Shown here piece after piece: positions 14,901 to 29,300 of a stretch of DNA of 64,000 nucleotides. Position 1 is the stretch's first letter. The number at the start of each line of letters is the position of its first letter. The stretch spans positions 3,718,390 to 3,782,389 of the forward strand of contig NW_008709379.1 in NCBI RefSeq assembly GCF_000327385.1, read 5' to 3'. Source of the DNA: Lottia gigantea. Lineage: Eukaryota > Mollusca > Gastropoda > Lottiidae. The notes under the pieces are model-generated. The model had not been told where the DNA came from and did not search any database. It was given only the letters and a program-made list of their open reading frames with translations. The position numbers and the translations under genes are program-made.

Positions 14901-17105
14901 GAAATCTGTTATTCCATATTGCTTTTCTTTGTTGCCAGTTATCGTTTACTTTCATTACAATTTCACCTCTATCAATGGATTTGTAGCCTATAGAAATGGA
15001 GATTTTGTACAATATTATTGACATTGAAACATGTTATATCAAATCATAACTTCAAACATGATTCCTTTTTATAAGAGTGGTTCTTATGAAGTGATATTGT
15101 TAAAAGCTTTGTGGCAAAGTTTTAAGAAAAGTGTATAATCTTAACAATCTGATATTTTGTGAGTCTGTTTTTACCACAAATAAGAAGACATTTTAAGTTT
15201 TATAATGATCTTGTACAGAAGTCATTTATGTTAAAAAAAAATAAGCAATCTTATGGTAGATACTCCTGAACGAGTGACTGTGTTGTTATGAATCTGATTA
15301 GATGTTACTTTCTTTAGAAAGCAAACTGAATGTTAAGCAGATGACAAATCAAACTAGTTTAAATTATTTCCATTTTTCCTGACCATCAAGGATTTTGATG
15401 AAACTTAGCATAAATGTTTGTTATTAAGAGAAAGGCTCAAATTTCATAAAAATCGGTGACGGTCGGGTTAACCCGGTTGGGTGAACTGACACAGAATTAA
15501 CTCGGATGAAAAAAACAGACTGCACTTTCAGAATTGATCATATTATTTTCATGTAATTCATTTTTTATTAGCTTTGTCTAGCATTATGAAACTATTTTGT
15601 TTTTTCACAACTGAAAAGTCAGTTGGCTTGAATAGGTCACATCAATCTTCTGATACACATGATTCTTCTCCTTGACAGGGCAATTCTTTTTAAAGTTAAA
15701 CATATTATTATTCAATATAGTTACATTTTTGGATTCTGAGCTTATTTCTAAAGTTAAGAAAATGCAGTGTGATCAACCGCAGGATAAGCTACATGGGATT
15801 TGAGAATGCCGTCTGGTTAATGATTGTTTTTTCTTTGCCCATATCTGTTGTCATTTGCGTAAAATGTCAATTAGCACATACAAAAAGTGTAGAGTGGGAA
15901 TTCTGTTTTGTTCTGTTATTGGAAATTTCTGTAAACTAGAATAGTAGTTATGTTAGGCAGGTGCAATGTGAAAGGTCTTTGTCAATTAGGACTGGTGTTT
16001 TTATATTATAATGCTTGTCAGCAGATGTTTTGACAAAAAATCCTCTTTATAATGAAAATGTCTATGGAAAAGACCATAGGCTAACAATGTATGTTAAACT
16101 ATATTGCAATCTTTAATGGATCATTTTTATTGAACAGTCTATACAAGGAAGCTTATACATCAAAGGTGTGAGGAGAGGCCATTTGTCTTCTTTTTTTTAA
16201 AACTTAGTTGAAAAGGGAAAGGGAAAGGAAACATAAAGCAGATTGTGTTTGACATTTGAAAAGCCATAGAGTCATATTCAGAAGTTAGACTATTGAACCA
16301 AATTTCTTAGTTATTTCCAATAATATAGTCTATGGGCTGTCTCCAGTATTAAGAATTTTGATAGCAAATGTTGGAAATTTGCTTGTTTAACATGGAATCT
16401 AAACCAATGGTGCCTACTTGGCTAACAGATGACAATTCAACTGACTATGGTGAGAATCTTAATATCGGCAAGTTAACATTAGATGACACATTGAATGAAT
16501 AAATTATCATTTTGACTACTTGATACAAGTTAGTTGTTACAGGAATTTAAAGGAATGAAAATGGTATTCTTTGGCTATATTGTTGAAGGTTGTACACTTC
16601 AAATTGGATATGTTCTGAATTTTTAGTTAACAAAAATTATATGAGGCCTCTGTCATTAAGCTCATTGACGTCATTTAATGTATTTTTATTGTCTGCAAAG
16701 CCTTTAAAAAGAAGATTCCTACAAGAGTAATATCAAAGAAAGGTTTTCAAAAGATTAGTATAAAAATTAAAAGATCTAAGCTCATTAATTATTTTAAAAC
16801 AATATATATAAAAAGAAATAAAAATCTTTGGGATAGCTTTTATAGTTTTGAAACCTTTATGTTTTTTTTTTGGTAATTTACACTTTTTGGTATAATTCAA
16901 ACTCTCGTAAAAGTGCATATCTTTTTCCTAGCTTGATTGTAAATATACCAAAATCATACATAAAATAACATGTATACTAATGGTCAGTTTTAATGACTTG
17001 TAAAATATTATATGCAAGGTTCCAATCTTTTTTCACCTAAAACCCTGTACTATTGTATTATTGAGTGAGTAGGTCAGAGTACTTGAATTATTATACGAGG
17101 TTTAA

Positions 17106-17362
17106 AAGGACAGGTGCTCCATTTTTGGTGGGTTGATTTTAGTCTTGAATATATGTAAATAGTCTTCAGTACTAGAAATTACGAAAATCACGTAATTCCT
17201 ATAAAAAAAAAACCCTACACTAGGAATATCACTGGACACGTATGGATTTGAAGGCTCAAATTTCGACTGTGAGCTGTGAACACTATTACTGATTTGCTCA
17301 TCTAAAAATTCCAGTTTCTGAGACTAAAGTATGATTGGTCAAAAAATGGCCTACCTGTCCCT
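17106..17362. mobile_element. Miniature inverted-repeat transposon with TTAA flanks (257 bp)
   Basis: The left end reads TTAA then AAGGACAGG and the right end reads CCTGTCCCT then TTAA (17102-17105 and 17363-17366). The termini are thus inverted copies with one mismatch, and the TTAA is duplicated as a target site. TTAA duplication is typical of piggyBac-type nonautonomous elements, although some other superfamilies also use it. There is no coding capacity. It sits in the long non-coding stretch upstream of the L1-family exons. Confidence 0.65.
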
Positions 17363-20300
17363 TTAAATTGTCATAGAATGAAAACCAATTGTAACAGTAA
17401 AAAACAATTAAGATTTAAACCTAAATGCCTACAAACCGTTTTTTGGCCTTTTTCTCGAAGAATAATTTCGCGTCATAGAAAGTGGTCACCTACGATATGA
17501 TACTTGTATATATCAAGTGTGTCAGCTTTCGTCTTAATGAGAAAATAGTTGACAAGATAAAGTAATTAGCGGAAGACTCATAAAATCCTACCACCTGTGT
17601 GAAGTGAAAGAGACAAGAGACTGGAATGGTTACTTGTGTCTGGTAGATAAATGGTAGTAAAACTGGAAGACTATAAAACTAGCCACATGTTTCCTTCACA
17701 TCTCTCATAATAAATAATACAATGTCTAGGATTCAATTGGATTTCAAATAGGTTGGTCAGTTTTGCCTTGTCACTTGCTGGATTAACTTGATATACAATA
17801 CAACATTCATATGATGAAGACAATGTAAATTATAGATTGTTGGATAGGAAAAATACCCCAAAGATGAACTCATCTGAATAAATGTTTTCTATTGTTCTCT
17901 GAGCATTCAATAAATTTTTTTTAAAGAATACCATAAGTTCAACACTTTCAATTACCGTAATTTAGTTCACACATTACAGAAATCAAAATACTGTTGAAGA
18001 ATTTTTCTTATTTCATTTGCCCATGTTAGCATGTTTCTGTTAATCTACAGTTACTGTATACAATTTGGTTTAGCAAAAACACAAAATTAGGCTATATCAA
18101 ATGAATGTAAGGTAAATTGACACATAGATGAAATAGGTATCATTGATAAAAGGCAGTTTGTGAGAGTTGCATAAGCTTAAAAATATCTCTCAAGCAGAGA
18201 AAATGTGGTCAATACCTATGGAATTTTATAAAAGAAAAGTTCGATGATTTGAAGTTGATGAGGTAAAACAAACTAACCGGTATGAAATTGAACATCTATG
18301 TGTCTTTATGATACACTAGTGAATGTCATTAATTTGTCACCAAAGCTTTAGTAGTAATAATTGTCTTGTCCTGGAGTTTCTATTGGGTCTCGGCTGGTTC
18401 CATGCCACTGACTTATAATAAGCATTGGATATAAACTGGTGATAGCCTGGCATGGTCCTAAATCAATATGTCAGCTTAAAGGTGATGTGCAGCAAAATAA
18501 TTTATAAGGGCTTTATTGGATGCAGTCATATTATAGAATTAAAGGGACTTACATGTTGATTTGTCATTTTTCAGAATGAAAATCTGACACCTGGTTTGTC
18601 TTCAATGAAATGAAAATGAACTGTGAAAAGAGAGGCAGTTTATTCTCACAAATATGTCAGACATCATTTCTTTCTGTACAGATTCCGAGAAGCCTGGTGG
18701 GCTAGGAGTGGCTTGATCTCTCCACTTTTGAATGCAAAAACCGTGTTTGTGTTCTGAAAATAAATCTTAACCAAATCGTTTAACTTTTGTGCTAGCACTA
18801 TAACTCAAGTGGTATGTGAATATGTTATTTGACTTTTTTCCCCACAGATTATGATGTTTTTGTGTTTGTAACTGGATATTCAGAAATTAAACTCTGATGT
18901 CATGTCATTTTGTCACAGTCTTCCAGTTAAACTAACTATAAAGAGACATTGAGATATGGTGTCACGTTGTCATTCTTGATAAACTTTTATCAACTTTAAA
19001 GAGAACAGGTCATATTTCTAGGAGATCAGAATTTCAGACATAAGTCTTATTATTGCGATCCTAATCACATCTTGTTAATGTGCATAAAATCATTAAAAAC
19101 CATTTCTTTTCTATTATTTTACGGTAGTTTTTAGCTAAAATCTGTTTTTTTTTAAAATAATTATTATCAACCTTCATCCTAATCATCTCTACACAGACAA
19201 TCCAAGTTATTAGCTTAGGCACCCAATTTGCACTGTTTGACTTGACTTCCTGTAAGATCAGTGGGGATCAATCTTTAATTATTTCAATCAGTTCCGTGTT
19301 ATAATATCACAAGAATATAATTTGATGATATATTGGAATAATCATTTTAACCTATAAAATCCTAACATAGAAAGTAAGTCATTGATGAAATACTATGTAG
19401 CAATTGAATGCACATTACATTGATCTTGCTAGCTACTGACTATTATATTGTGCTTAGTTCCAACTGTTGTATTGTTATGCTTGACAAGGTATAAAAGGTC
19501 AGATTATAATAACTTGTCATTTTCATAGAGAATAGAACTTATGATTATTATACTAGAAAATTAGACAGGATTGATCATTAGATATCACACACTGGGTTGA
19601 CATTAGGTGAAGGACAAAGATAATTCCTGCTTTTAATCTTGTCATGTCATCAAACTGGCATATCTACAGGAATTTCTAGAATTTAAAACTCCAATACTTT
19701 TAGTTATTTCCGGTAGTGACCTAAATCATTATCTGACCCACATTGTTTTGGTGATAAAATATTTTCACAATTATCCAAAGAGTTTGTGTTAATGAGGCTT
19801 CTGGGTAATAGAATCTGTTACCTGTCAAGCTTTCACTGAAACTGATTGTGAAGTGATTAGAGTTTTAAATCCTACTCTTCTGTACATAATAGGGTCTTCT
19901 GGTGGAGAAAAGGTACCACACTGAAGTATCAGCCTTTGAATGTTTAGTGGTTTCAAGACATGAAAAAATTCTTTCATAGCCGAACTCTAATAGCCCAATA
20001 AGATCTTTTATAAAAAAAACTTTATTTTATTGCTTAAGTTGTTAAATTTAATTTTGTATGGATGGTCCAACAGCATCTGGAGTAAAGAGAAACCATGATA
20101 AATACAAACATAATAAAGGTACGAAACACAACAAAACATAATAACCTTTCATAACAGAGCATCAAGGATGAACTTAAAAAATCAGGAGAGTTCATGTTGC
20201 ATAATAATTTACATCAAAAGAAGAATCACATCTGATATTTTTTCTAATATCTGAGAAAATGGAACTCTTAAATCAACATTTACCCAGTTATTCTTTGAGT

Positions 20301-21440
20301 GTAGTAAATTGAGAAATACAATGTAATTGAGTTTCAGCAGAACCAATACGATTTCCAGGAAATACAATTGAAAGGTTAGAAAAGAGCTTTATTCTACATT
20401 ATCAAACTCTCTTGTGAGTTAAATTTCAATTTTGATAAATTTACTCTCCTATTTCAATTTATTTTTTCACTTTGTTCGATTTGTAACTACAATTTCACAA
20501 ATGGTTTTCATCAAAGTCAAAATTGAAGGGCATTATTTTTGCGTGAAATTAACTTGTAAAGAACATGTATTTCACAAGAATTGATATTCTTTCAAATTAT
20601 ATAAGGTATTAAAAGTTTGTCTTAAGATGCTGTACCATCAAATTTCATCCAATGTTCAAAATATTAGAAATATATGTCATTACGAAAAAAAGTTTCTTAA
20701 TTGCATGTTTTACATTTTGATCAAGCAAAGGGAAACATATTAAAAGGCTATATGCATCATATGATTTATCAGCAGGTAAAGGTTTATTTCAGCTATCACT
20801 TTTCAATATTTAAATCCAACACAAGTTCTCTTATATTTCAACAAAATCAAGCAGCTATGATATCATGATAGTGTTATGCACATGTTCATCTAAAAACTGC
20901 ATGCAAGAATTAAGTAATTGGAAATAAGGAGAGTCTAACCTTTTTGGTAATGAAAGGAAATGAGACATCAAATTTTTAATTCTGACAGTTCTAGGAATGA
21001 CTGAAGTAAGTTGATAATCAGTTGATAAAGTTGGTGGAAAATATCCCTTAAAATAACACAATGTCCAATATTTACAGTAATAACCTTTAATATATATATG
21101 TATAGTGTCCCCTAGACTTTACACTTAACATATTATATCTCTTCTGACAGTAATTTACATGTACATTAGTCATAATAGACTCAATTTACCTCCCAGAGAG
21201 AAAACTGTAAACAATGAAGATATATTAATGATAGAATTTTTAAATGACAGAAATCAATTATTGGATAGAACCCTACTGTGAATTTACAACTCTTACACAC
21301 AGCCTGACTCTAGCCTTACCCTTGTTGAAGATATAGATTTCTTCATCAAGACTAATGTTGTCCTTTTGGTGTAGTTTTAAAGCGAGATGACTCTGCTGGC
21401 GTTTAAGATTGTTCCCGAGGGCGTTGTTCAACCTACTTAA

Positions 21441-21715
21441 AGGGATTGTAAAGAGGTTTTATAAATTTTGTATGTGTATTGGAGACTCTGAAAGCATCAA
21501 TAAACACCATTGTAATTTTCAATCAGACATCTGTTGTTCCTGCAATTCCCCTAAAACAATGCGTTTTATGCATATTTGCGATAAGTGACATCATCAAACA
21601 CTACGTTTTAGTGGTGTGGCAGAAACCACAAAAATCCGACTGAAGATCGGAATGGTGCAAATTGTTGCTAAAATGTCCCCAATACAAAAGTTTATAAAAC
21701 CTCTTCACAATCTCT
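21441..21715. mobile_element. Miniature inverted-repeat transposon with long TIRs and TTAA flanks (275 bp)
   Basis: The left arm begins AGGGATTGTAAAGAGGTTTT after TTAA (21437-21440). The right arm, read in reverse complement from TTAA at 21716-21719, begins AGAGATTGTGAAGAGGTTTT. The arms stay similar for about 45 bp, down to a TATTGG/CCAATA pair. This is a nonautonomous TTAA-targeting DNA element, probably piggyBac-like by target site. It has no open reading frame of note. Confidence 0.75.
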
Positions 21716-24700
21716 TTAAGTTTTTGAATCCATATACACTATGATAGTATTGGGAATTTTAAGTTGACATTTCAGTTAAGTAATGCTATTACTGTGGATC
21801 CAAAAAAGCTCAAATGCAGTTAAGTAATGCTACAAAATCACAGACACAGGCATGTAGGCATAGTGCAGGTGTGATTTGCTAGAAAGTGACGCGCTCAATC
21901 TTCTTGAATGCATGGTAAATATGCCTATGTCTTAAAAAGATGTTCATATCACGTTTCAAGTTAATACTTCATTTCAGTCTACTGAAAATGTCCACTAATT
22001 GGTCTTAATCCTGGATTTATTTCTAGATTTGTCCGTGGAATTCCAGACTGGGACTAAGATTTTTGTTCCTTAATGCTCACGCTGGACATGCTTTTTGAGG
22101 AAATTCATAATAATAAGCGAGGTTTAAAACCTTAACATAAGGCAGTGTTTAATGAGCACATTAGATGGACTGGTATGATAAGGGAATAAAATTACATTAC
22201 TGCCATTAAAATCCATGTATTTCACTAACGTCACTTTCTGTCTGGTGGTTTACTCACAACTAAGTTTCTTACCTAATGAATTAATCAAGATACAAATTAA
22301 AGTCTGGACATACACAGACATTGGGTGGGTGTGAAAAGTAACCCACTAGCCATTGTGCAAGAATTTGGCATTTTATTTTTTGGAGTGATTGCTGTTGAAG
22401 GCCATCCTGGACACAAGTCATCATCAAGGCTCTCTTTGTCATGTTTGTTTACTATGGATGAGGAAGGGGCATTATAGAGACCATGTATCTGTGTTGAAGT
22501 TAGCCCTTTCAATATGCAGGTACTTGATGAATGCCCTATAGCCAGTTTTGTCTGTTTTGTACCACAGGATCTAAATATATTGTCCTATCTGAAGGATTAT
22601 ATGCTGTCAAACCCAGCAAACTGCATTCCACACAGAGGGAAAGTTCAAATATTTTATGGACACTTTTCCATGTCAGATCTGGAGACTGGGTTAAAAAATT
22701 GGAAGTTAAAATCTGTTTGTCTTTTATCAGTCTAGCTATAATGTATTTCTCAATCCTCAATGAGTGAAACTTGAAAGATAAATCAATGTAACTCCCAGAT
22801 CTGTGAGAAGTTCAGACCTCATTAAGATTTTATATTCCACTGCTCCCCTGTAATCATCAGTTTCTCACTAGAAATTGATCAAGTAAACACAATCAACTTG
22901 CAACATCAAAAGAAGACATACATGTTACATGCCACTTTCAAATTTTTATCTTATGTCACTAACATTCATGTAGTTTTTATGGTAAACTAAGCAGGTCTTA
23001 AAAACAGATTGTAATAAGTTTTTGGATATCCTATCACAGTTGTTACATTTTATCACTGTTCAAACTATTATCTAGATGTTAATCACACCACTAGCAGTCA
23101 TTTAATCACATTGTAGTCTGTAGCAATGTATATCTATATGACTTAAACCTTACTGTACTCTGGATGTTACTGTGAATCAAAAAAAAAGGAGCAAGGAATT
23201 GTAAAGTAGATAGTATTTTTGAACCAATGGTTGTTGGGAATTGAGGATTTGAAGGTATTTGATTCTATGCCACTGCTGGTGCTTTAAACAAATTATCTTA
23301 GCTTTATTTGGATAATCATATTTTTGCACAAAACTATCTAGACATGTTTAAGTATGTATATTGAAGTATGCTTTAAACACTGATACATACATGTATATCT
23401 TTTGAATAAAAAAAAATCAATCTAAATTCAAGAAAGACTGTCATCTATCAGGAATCAGTTAGCTATATCAGTTGATGACTATTGGTATAAAGATAAAGAT
23501 TCTACGGTTTCGGACTCAAATCATTTAATCGTTATAAATTGAATACATGGTAACCTTTCATTAGTTGGAGTCTGTTTTTAAATGGCAAAGTATGAAGAGA
23601 TTGGAAAAATCAATTGAAAATAGATTTGAGAAGTACATTACAGGGTATTGTAGATAGGATAGTATAATTACAGAATAGTTTTATTATATCTGTGTTAATT
23701 ATTCATCAAACCATTTACCCACTCTTATTCTCTTATAGTATTTATTATACTAGTCTGAATTACTTTTAATTGCTTTTTCCTAAATCTTACCAAAATGCTC
23801 TGTGGGTCTTGGCACTTTCTGTCACTGTTTGAAATAAATTCTACTGCTGTTTGTCTTATAAGACGGGCAACACATTGCAACAAGGAACATATGGCCAGTA
23901 CAAACCCTTGTATGATTTGCATCTGCCAAGTAATCATGCACACTCGGCCTTCTTCATACCAGTCACACCAGGTAGGGGAAACTGGGTTAACCGTCTCATG
24001 CTTGCTGAGTAAGAATCTGTACCGTTCTGTCACTATTTCATTGACTATTCTGTAATAAATTCCTTAAAAGTCTATTGCACACTAGAAAACAGAACATCAT
24101 ACCTTATGAGTTTAAAAATGCTGTATTTTTGTTGTTATTTAAGAAACTGGTTTTTAAGAGACTGAAATCAGATAATTATATTTTTCCAGTTTATTGTTTG
24201 GTGGCTTTTTTAGACATTGACTCAATTCTGCCAAGAAGCTATTTGAGAACTTGTTCAACGTGAAGAAATTCTACAAGAATTTTAATCAAAATCTATTGAT
24301 TTCTGTTTTTAGTTTTTCTGGTTAAAAGATAAATAAATGTTGTAAATGATAAAGATGAAAGGATTTAGCACTGAACTATGAATTGTCACGACCTGTGTAA
24401 TGAGAACAAAGGCAGTCATACAGTTGGTTGACGATAATTTCTACCCGACAAGACAAGGAATCTTTAATTAAGGCACGATAACTATCTTCTCCAAATTCCT
24501 TGACTTTCTTTGTTCTATCAAGCTAAGATGATGAATGAGAAAATGAAGTCTTGTGTGTATTGCAATGTCCAATTCTGATGCGGAAGGGTGTCTTAGTCAT
24601 CGGACAAATATTGCCAATTTGGTCTGATGTGCTGGATTGTCCAATTAATGTCCTTTGTCGCAAGTCACTTTCGGAATTATCAGATTTTCCATCATATTCT

Positions 24701-26214
24701 TGGCATAATGGGAAGTTTGTAATTGCCGAATCAAAGTCATTTAGCATCATTCACTAAGCCTCTTCAAATTGAAAATTTTTCTAAGCCAATATTTCAACGA
24801 TTTGAAAAATTGCAAAATAGATGTCTTTAACTGTCAAAGGAGTCATATAATTAATTGAGAGGATGATTCCATAGTTCAAAGTGACTTTACAAAGAAATGA
24901 CTTCCATGTTTAAAGATTTGGTGAGAAACAGTTGAGTTCAACTTGAAAGCCGTATATGAAGATCCAGACTGAATTTTTAAAGAATTGTTGACAAATTGTT
25001 GCATCTCCATTTCAGCTACAAATATCTAGCTAGGAGTCATCTTTAATATTCTATTCTCATAAACACTTTTATTTATAAAAACTAAGTATGAGAATTAATA
25101 ATACTTACTGCAACAAATTGTTCATTTTGAACGGACCATTTCCTTACGTTAGTAATTCCTTATATTTTACCAATGCTCAAGGCAGGATGTAAATTACAAT
25201 ACTGCTGACAGCTGGTGCATGTCTGTTGCTAATGCTACTTTTGTACCTGTATTTTTAACTCTACCAGACTAGAATAATGTGTACATTTTATTTGGATACC
25301 CTGAGCTTTGATCTGTTCTCTTTAGCTTAAGAGATGTAAAACCTTCATCATGAATACTTGAAACTAACTTTACATGGTAAAACCTTCCATGTGTTTTTTA
25401 ACAGATTAACAGTAATTTTGAAAAGATCAATGAAAGTTAAAAAATGTGGTGTGTAAGAATCCTTCAAAATGTTATTTAAAATGAAATAAAGAGCTGTCAT
25501 TCACAAAGTTTGAAAAGAAATGTATTGAAATGTTTTTTAATGTTTGTAAAGTCTTGTCACCTATTGCAATGTTTCTGAATGGTCTAATTAAGTCCGTTTT
25601 AAAAATTACCCGGTAAAGATTATCAAACTAAAGACTACAAGTTTGAAAAGGGTCTTTCATGATGTGTAAGCTTATTAGAACAGCTATTAGGAAGGAATTC
25701 TATGAATATATGCAATCTGTCAAGACCATTTGATTTGGTATTACTTCACATGTATTTATAGTATTTAGGTGACATTTCTTCCTCTTTGCCCTTTATTTTC
25801 AGAGCTTGTTTACATCAATCACAAAATAGTAAAATATCAAATGTTAAATATTGTGAAATAATTATAATTCATGCCACATAGACCACATGCACTCTGGTTT
25901 GATTAATTCAACCAATCCCTAATCTCGTAGGGGAACAAAATATTTCAAGAACACTTTTATCCTGTTATGTTGAATCTGAAGAAAATTTCATGTTGACATA
26001 TAGATCTATGCAATCCATGAATAAGTTAAGATTTATATAAGGCAACGGTGACCCAAAACGTGAATGATCAGTTAATTTACAGATAGAAATGCCGTCATCT
26101 TGTAAGGGGAGATAACATATATTATCATGTTATGTGACCTTGTGGTAGGTTGGTTACAAATTCTTTTTTGAGAACTGGGTAATTTCCAGTTAACTCTTTC
26201 TGGAATTGCAGGAA

Positions 26215-26312
26215 CTGCAGGCACCGGACGAGAATTGGAATGTCCAAAATAAAAGTCAAATGTGTCCCCAATACATATAAAAAGAATGTTAGAAAACCTC
26301 TTTACAATCCCT
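26215..26312. mobile_element. Truncated relative of the 21.4-kb miniature transposon
   Basis: The right end, CCTCTTTACAATCCCT followed by TTAA at 26313-26316, matches the terminal repeat of the 21.4-kb element, and GTCCCCAATAC further in also matches. I could not find the matching left terminus, so the copy is probably truncated or rearranged. The left boundary given is approximate. Confidence 0.5.
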
Positions 26313-29300
26313 TTAAATCAACAAAATGTAAGCCCACAAAAAAGAAATGATTAAAATGCAAAGGAAACAATTCTCAATCTTTATGTGAGGAAATTGTAGG
26401 AAAAAGTGATGAGATTTTTTAATTTTCAATCCAGCTGCACAAAAAAATTGCAATCAAGAGAATTTGAAATGTGAGTTAAGACTCAAATTTAACACCAATA
26501 TAAAGTGAGTCATCACTTATAAATTTCAATTAGAATAACACTATCCGGTTAATCTCCAACCATACTGTTTTTGGGGCAGTATTATAGCTTTGTCAACAAT
26601 TATGGCATCAAAACAAAAAACAATACACCCTTGTCAGTAGTTGGGACCTTTGTTTAATTTATCCAAATAGCTTATGTGACAGTGTAATTTAGCCAATCTT
26701 CAAACCATTTCATACCAGAGGGGTTGCATGTACATTACATTCACAAGTCTAGTGCATGTGTTCATACCTTCAAAACAAAACCTATAAATGACACTGGGCT
26801 AGCATGTTGATTGGCCAGTTTGAAAATCACCATTATGTATATTTTTTTTATTCCGGTTCCCAATGCAAAATTTACCTGCTTAAGGGAAACACAATAGACT
26901 TTTGTAATATTTTCAGACATTTTGAAGAGACAATACAGTCATGGATGCCTTTAGATAAAAGAGATGTTAGTTTCCTCAAGGCAAGGCCACATCTCTTATG
27001 CCCTGACCAGTACTTTTGAACTGGTAGTCACCACTGAACAAAGGATGTAAACAAATTAGTTTTGCGATTAAATAGTTGAATTTCTTGAGCATTCTCTGAA
27101 TAATGTTTCATTTTCTGCTTGATCTGTTTTAAATCTAAACTGCCAAATTACACACAACATGCCACCTTAAAGAATCACTCATTTACCAAGCAGTTGTATT
27201 AAATTGAGGAAGATTTGTTGTAGAATTTTCTAAATTAACCGATAGATTAGTTGTAGTGTAGTCAAGAAACTGGTAAAGTATTAAGAAATAAAAGTATTAT
27301 AGTAGAGAAATAGCTAGGGGCTATGTTATCGTGATGAGCTAAGCCAAACTAAGTCATGTCAAGAACCAATAATCTCAAATATTACTGAAAAATAACTTCA
27401 GGAATCCAGAAAATTACTGAAAATTTCAACATTTGATTAAAACCAGGAAGATATATTTTTTTAAGAAATATAAATTTAAGTCAGTTTTCTTTTAATTTAT
27501 TGATTTTGACATATTTTGACATGCAATGGTATGTATTTGAATTGAGATGTACTGAACTCTTCAGGTTGAAGGTTACAATATGAAGTTTTAAGCTTGTACT
27601 TTAAAGAAGTGTTATATGTTTTTGTGAATTTGTGTACTTTAAGCCAAATAAACAATAAAACACAAATAAGCACAGTAAAACGTAAAAATGCTTTGGAGGG
27701 GTCTAACAATCAAGTGTATTTAATATATATATTTGCTAATTGTATCGCTATTAGCCTTATAATGCAGAGAAATTTTTGAACAAAAAATTCATTTCCAATA
27801 GAGGTAAAGATATGTTAGCTCCCATGTAAACCTATACTTTTGACAATTACAACAATTATAGGCCAAGATTGACAGTTAACTCTACCATGTAACTTTCCAG
27901 TATATTTAAGAAAGATTCCTTTACATTAAAGTTAATAAGTTTTGTAAGAACACGCTTGATATTCCCACCACGCTATCTGTCAATCATTATAAAGCTTGGT
28001 GAAATTAAGCTTTAAGACTATTTTTTCTATTTATACAGTACGTGGCTCCTACTTTTCAATGTGTTAGTAATGAATTCTACTTGCTTCCAACTGAGATTTA
28101 CATTTTCGTGCCATCATTGTTATACTAACAATGATAGAATAGTTAATAATCAAACGATTTATATTCAATATACTTTATTTTGCTTTTATCAATATGGCCG
28201 CCACGTCCCAGAAGACCTGACTCAAACAATACTCTCTCATACACTACCTATCTCAGGATTATTTACCTCATTACACAAAAACTCTTTCCCTTTGTTACCG
28301 ATCTCGATGTCGTCTGCTAGAAAGATTAAAAGAGACCACTTGGACATGTCGTAAGCCACAAAGTTGTACATTTGTTTACAAATGTATAGTGTTCGTAGAG
28401 AAATCAATTCTTTTCCATCTAAGATTAATCCATTGATGTGCTAGTCAGACGTAATTGATCTTACAAACTTGAAAGCACAGTTTACCACACACTAACCCTT
28501 CTCTTGATCAATAAATCTATTTTAATTTCAGCGCCCTTTTCTAGATCGAATAACTATTATCTTCCTCTTACACCAGCTCCCAACATCACAGAGACATAAA
28601 AAAACAGTCTTGTGTTTTGCTTTCAATGTCGATATTGTGTGATTTCTGTCTACTCTTTTGGTATTGAGGGTGATAATGATTTCCGATTGTTTCGTACATG
28701 TAGATAGCCACAAGAGATAGCTTGAACTTTATTCCAAATTCAGATTGACAGTTAATCTTGTTTTTTAGTTGACTCTATATCCCAACACATAAAACGAGTG
28801 GAAATTGACATTCCTCGCAGCATGTCAGTTTGTTCAAATGTCACATGTAAGGCGTGGAGTGGAATTGAGTTGGGTTTCTCTGATAACAGGTTATCTTTTA
28901 CAGGTTAGACTATACTAAAAGTCTGCATACACTTGAAAATACATGTGATTTGAAAATACCAGACACTTTACTGGAAAAACAGGAAGTTTCTTTGAATTAA
29001 TCAAATATTATAAGATGAGGCTTTATTTTAAGTATGAAAGTCTGTAATATGTGGTGTGGAAGAGTAGAATGTTGAAGTTCAGAGTTGTATTAAGTGACCC
29101 CTCATATCTCTTTGGAAATTTCAAATTTCAGAAAAAGAACTCCAAATATCCAAGTATATTTTAGCTTTAGTTCCATGTGAAGGTTTATACATTGAAATCA
29201 CCAGCCCTTGTAGTGGTAGAAAGAATCTGTTATACAACAGTATCAGAAAACACTTTACTTGATTTCTAGAATACTGTCACCATAATGAACTCCAGATTAA

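Noticed and set aside
28061-28354. A 97-codon open frame on the plus strand with locally higher G+C
   Set aside because: No domain, no splice context linking it to the downstream gene, and the protein reads as random. The short ATGGCCGCC start nearby closes after eight codons.
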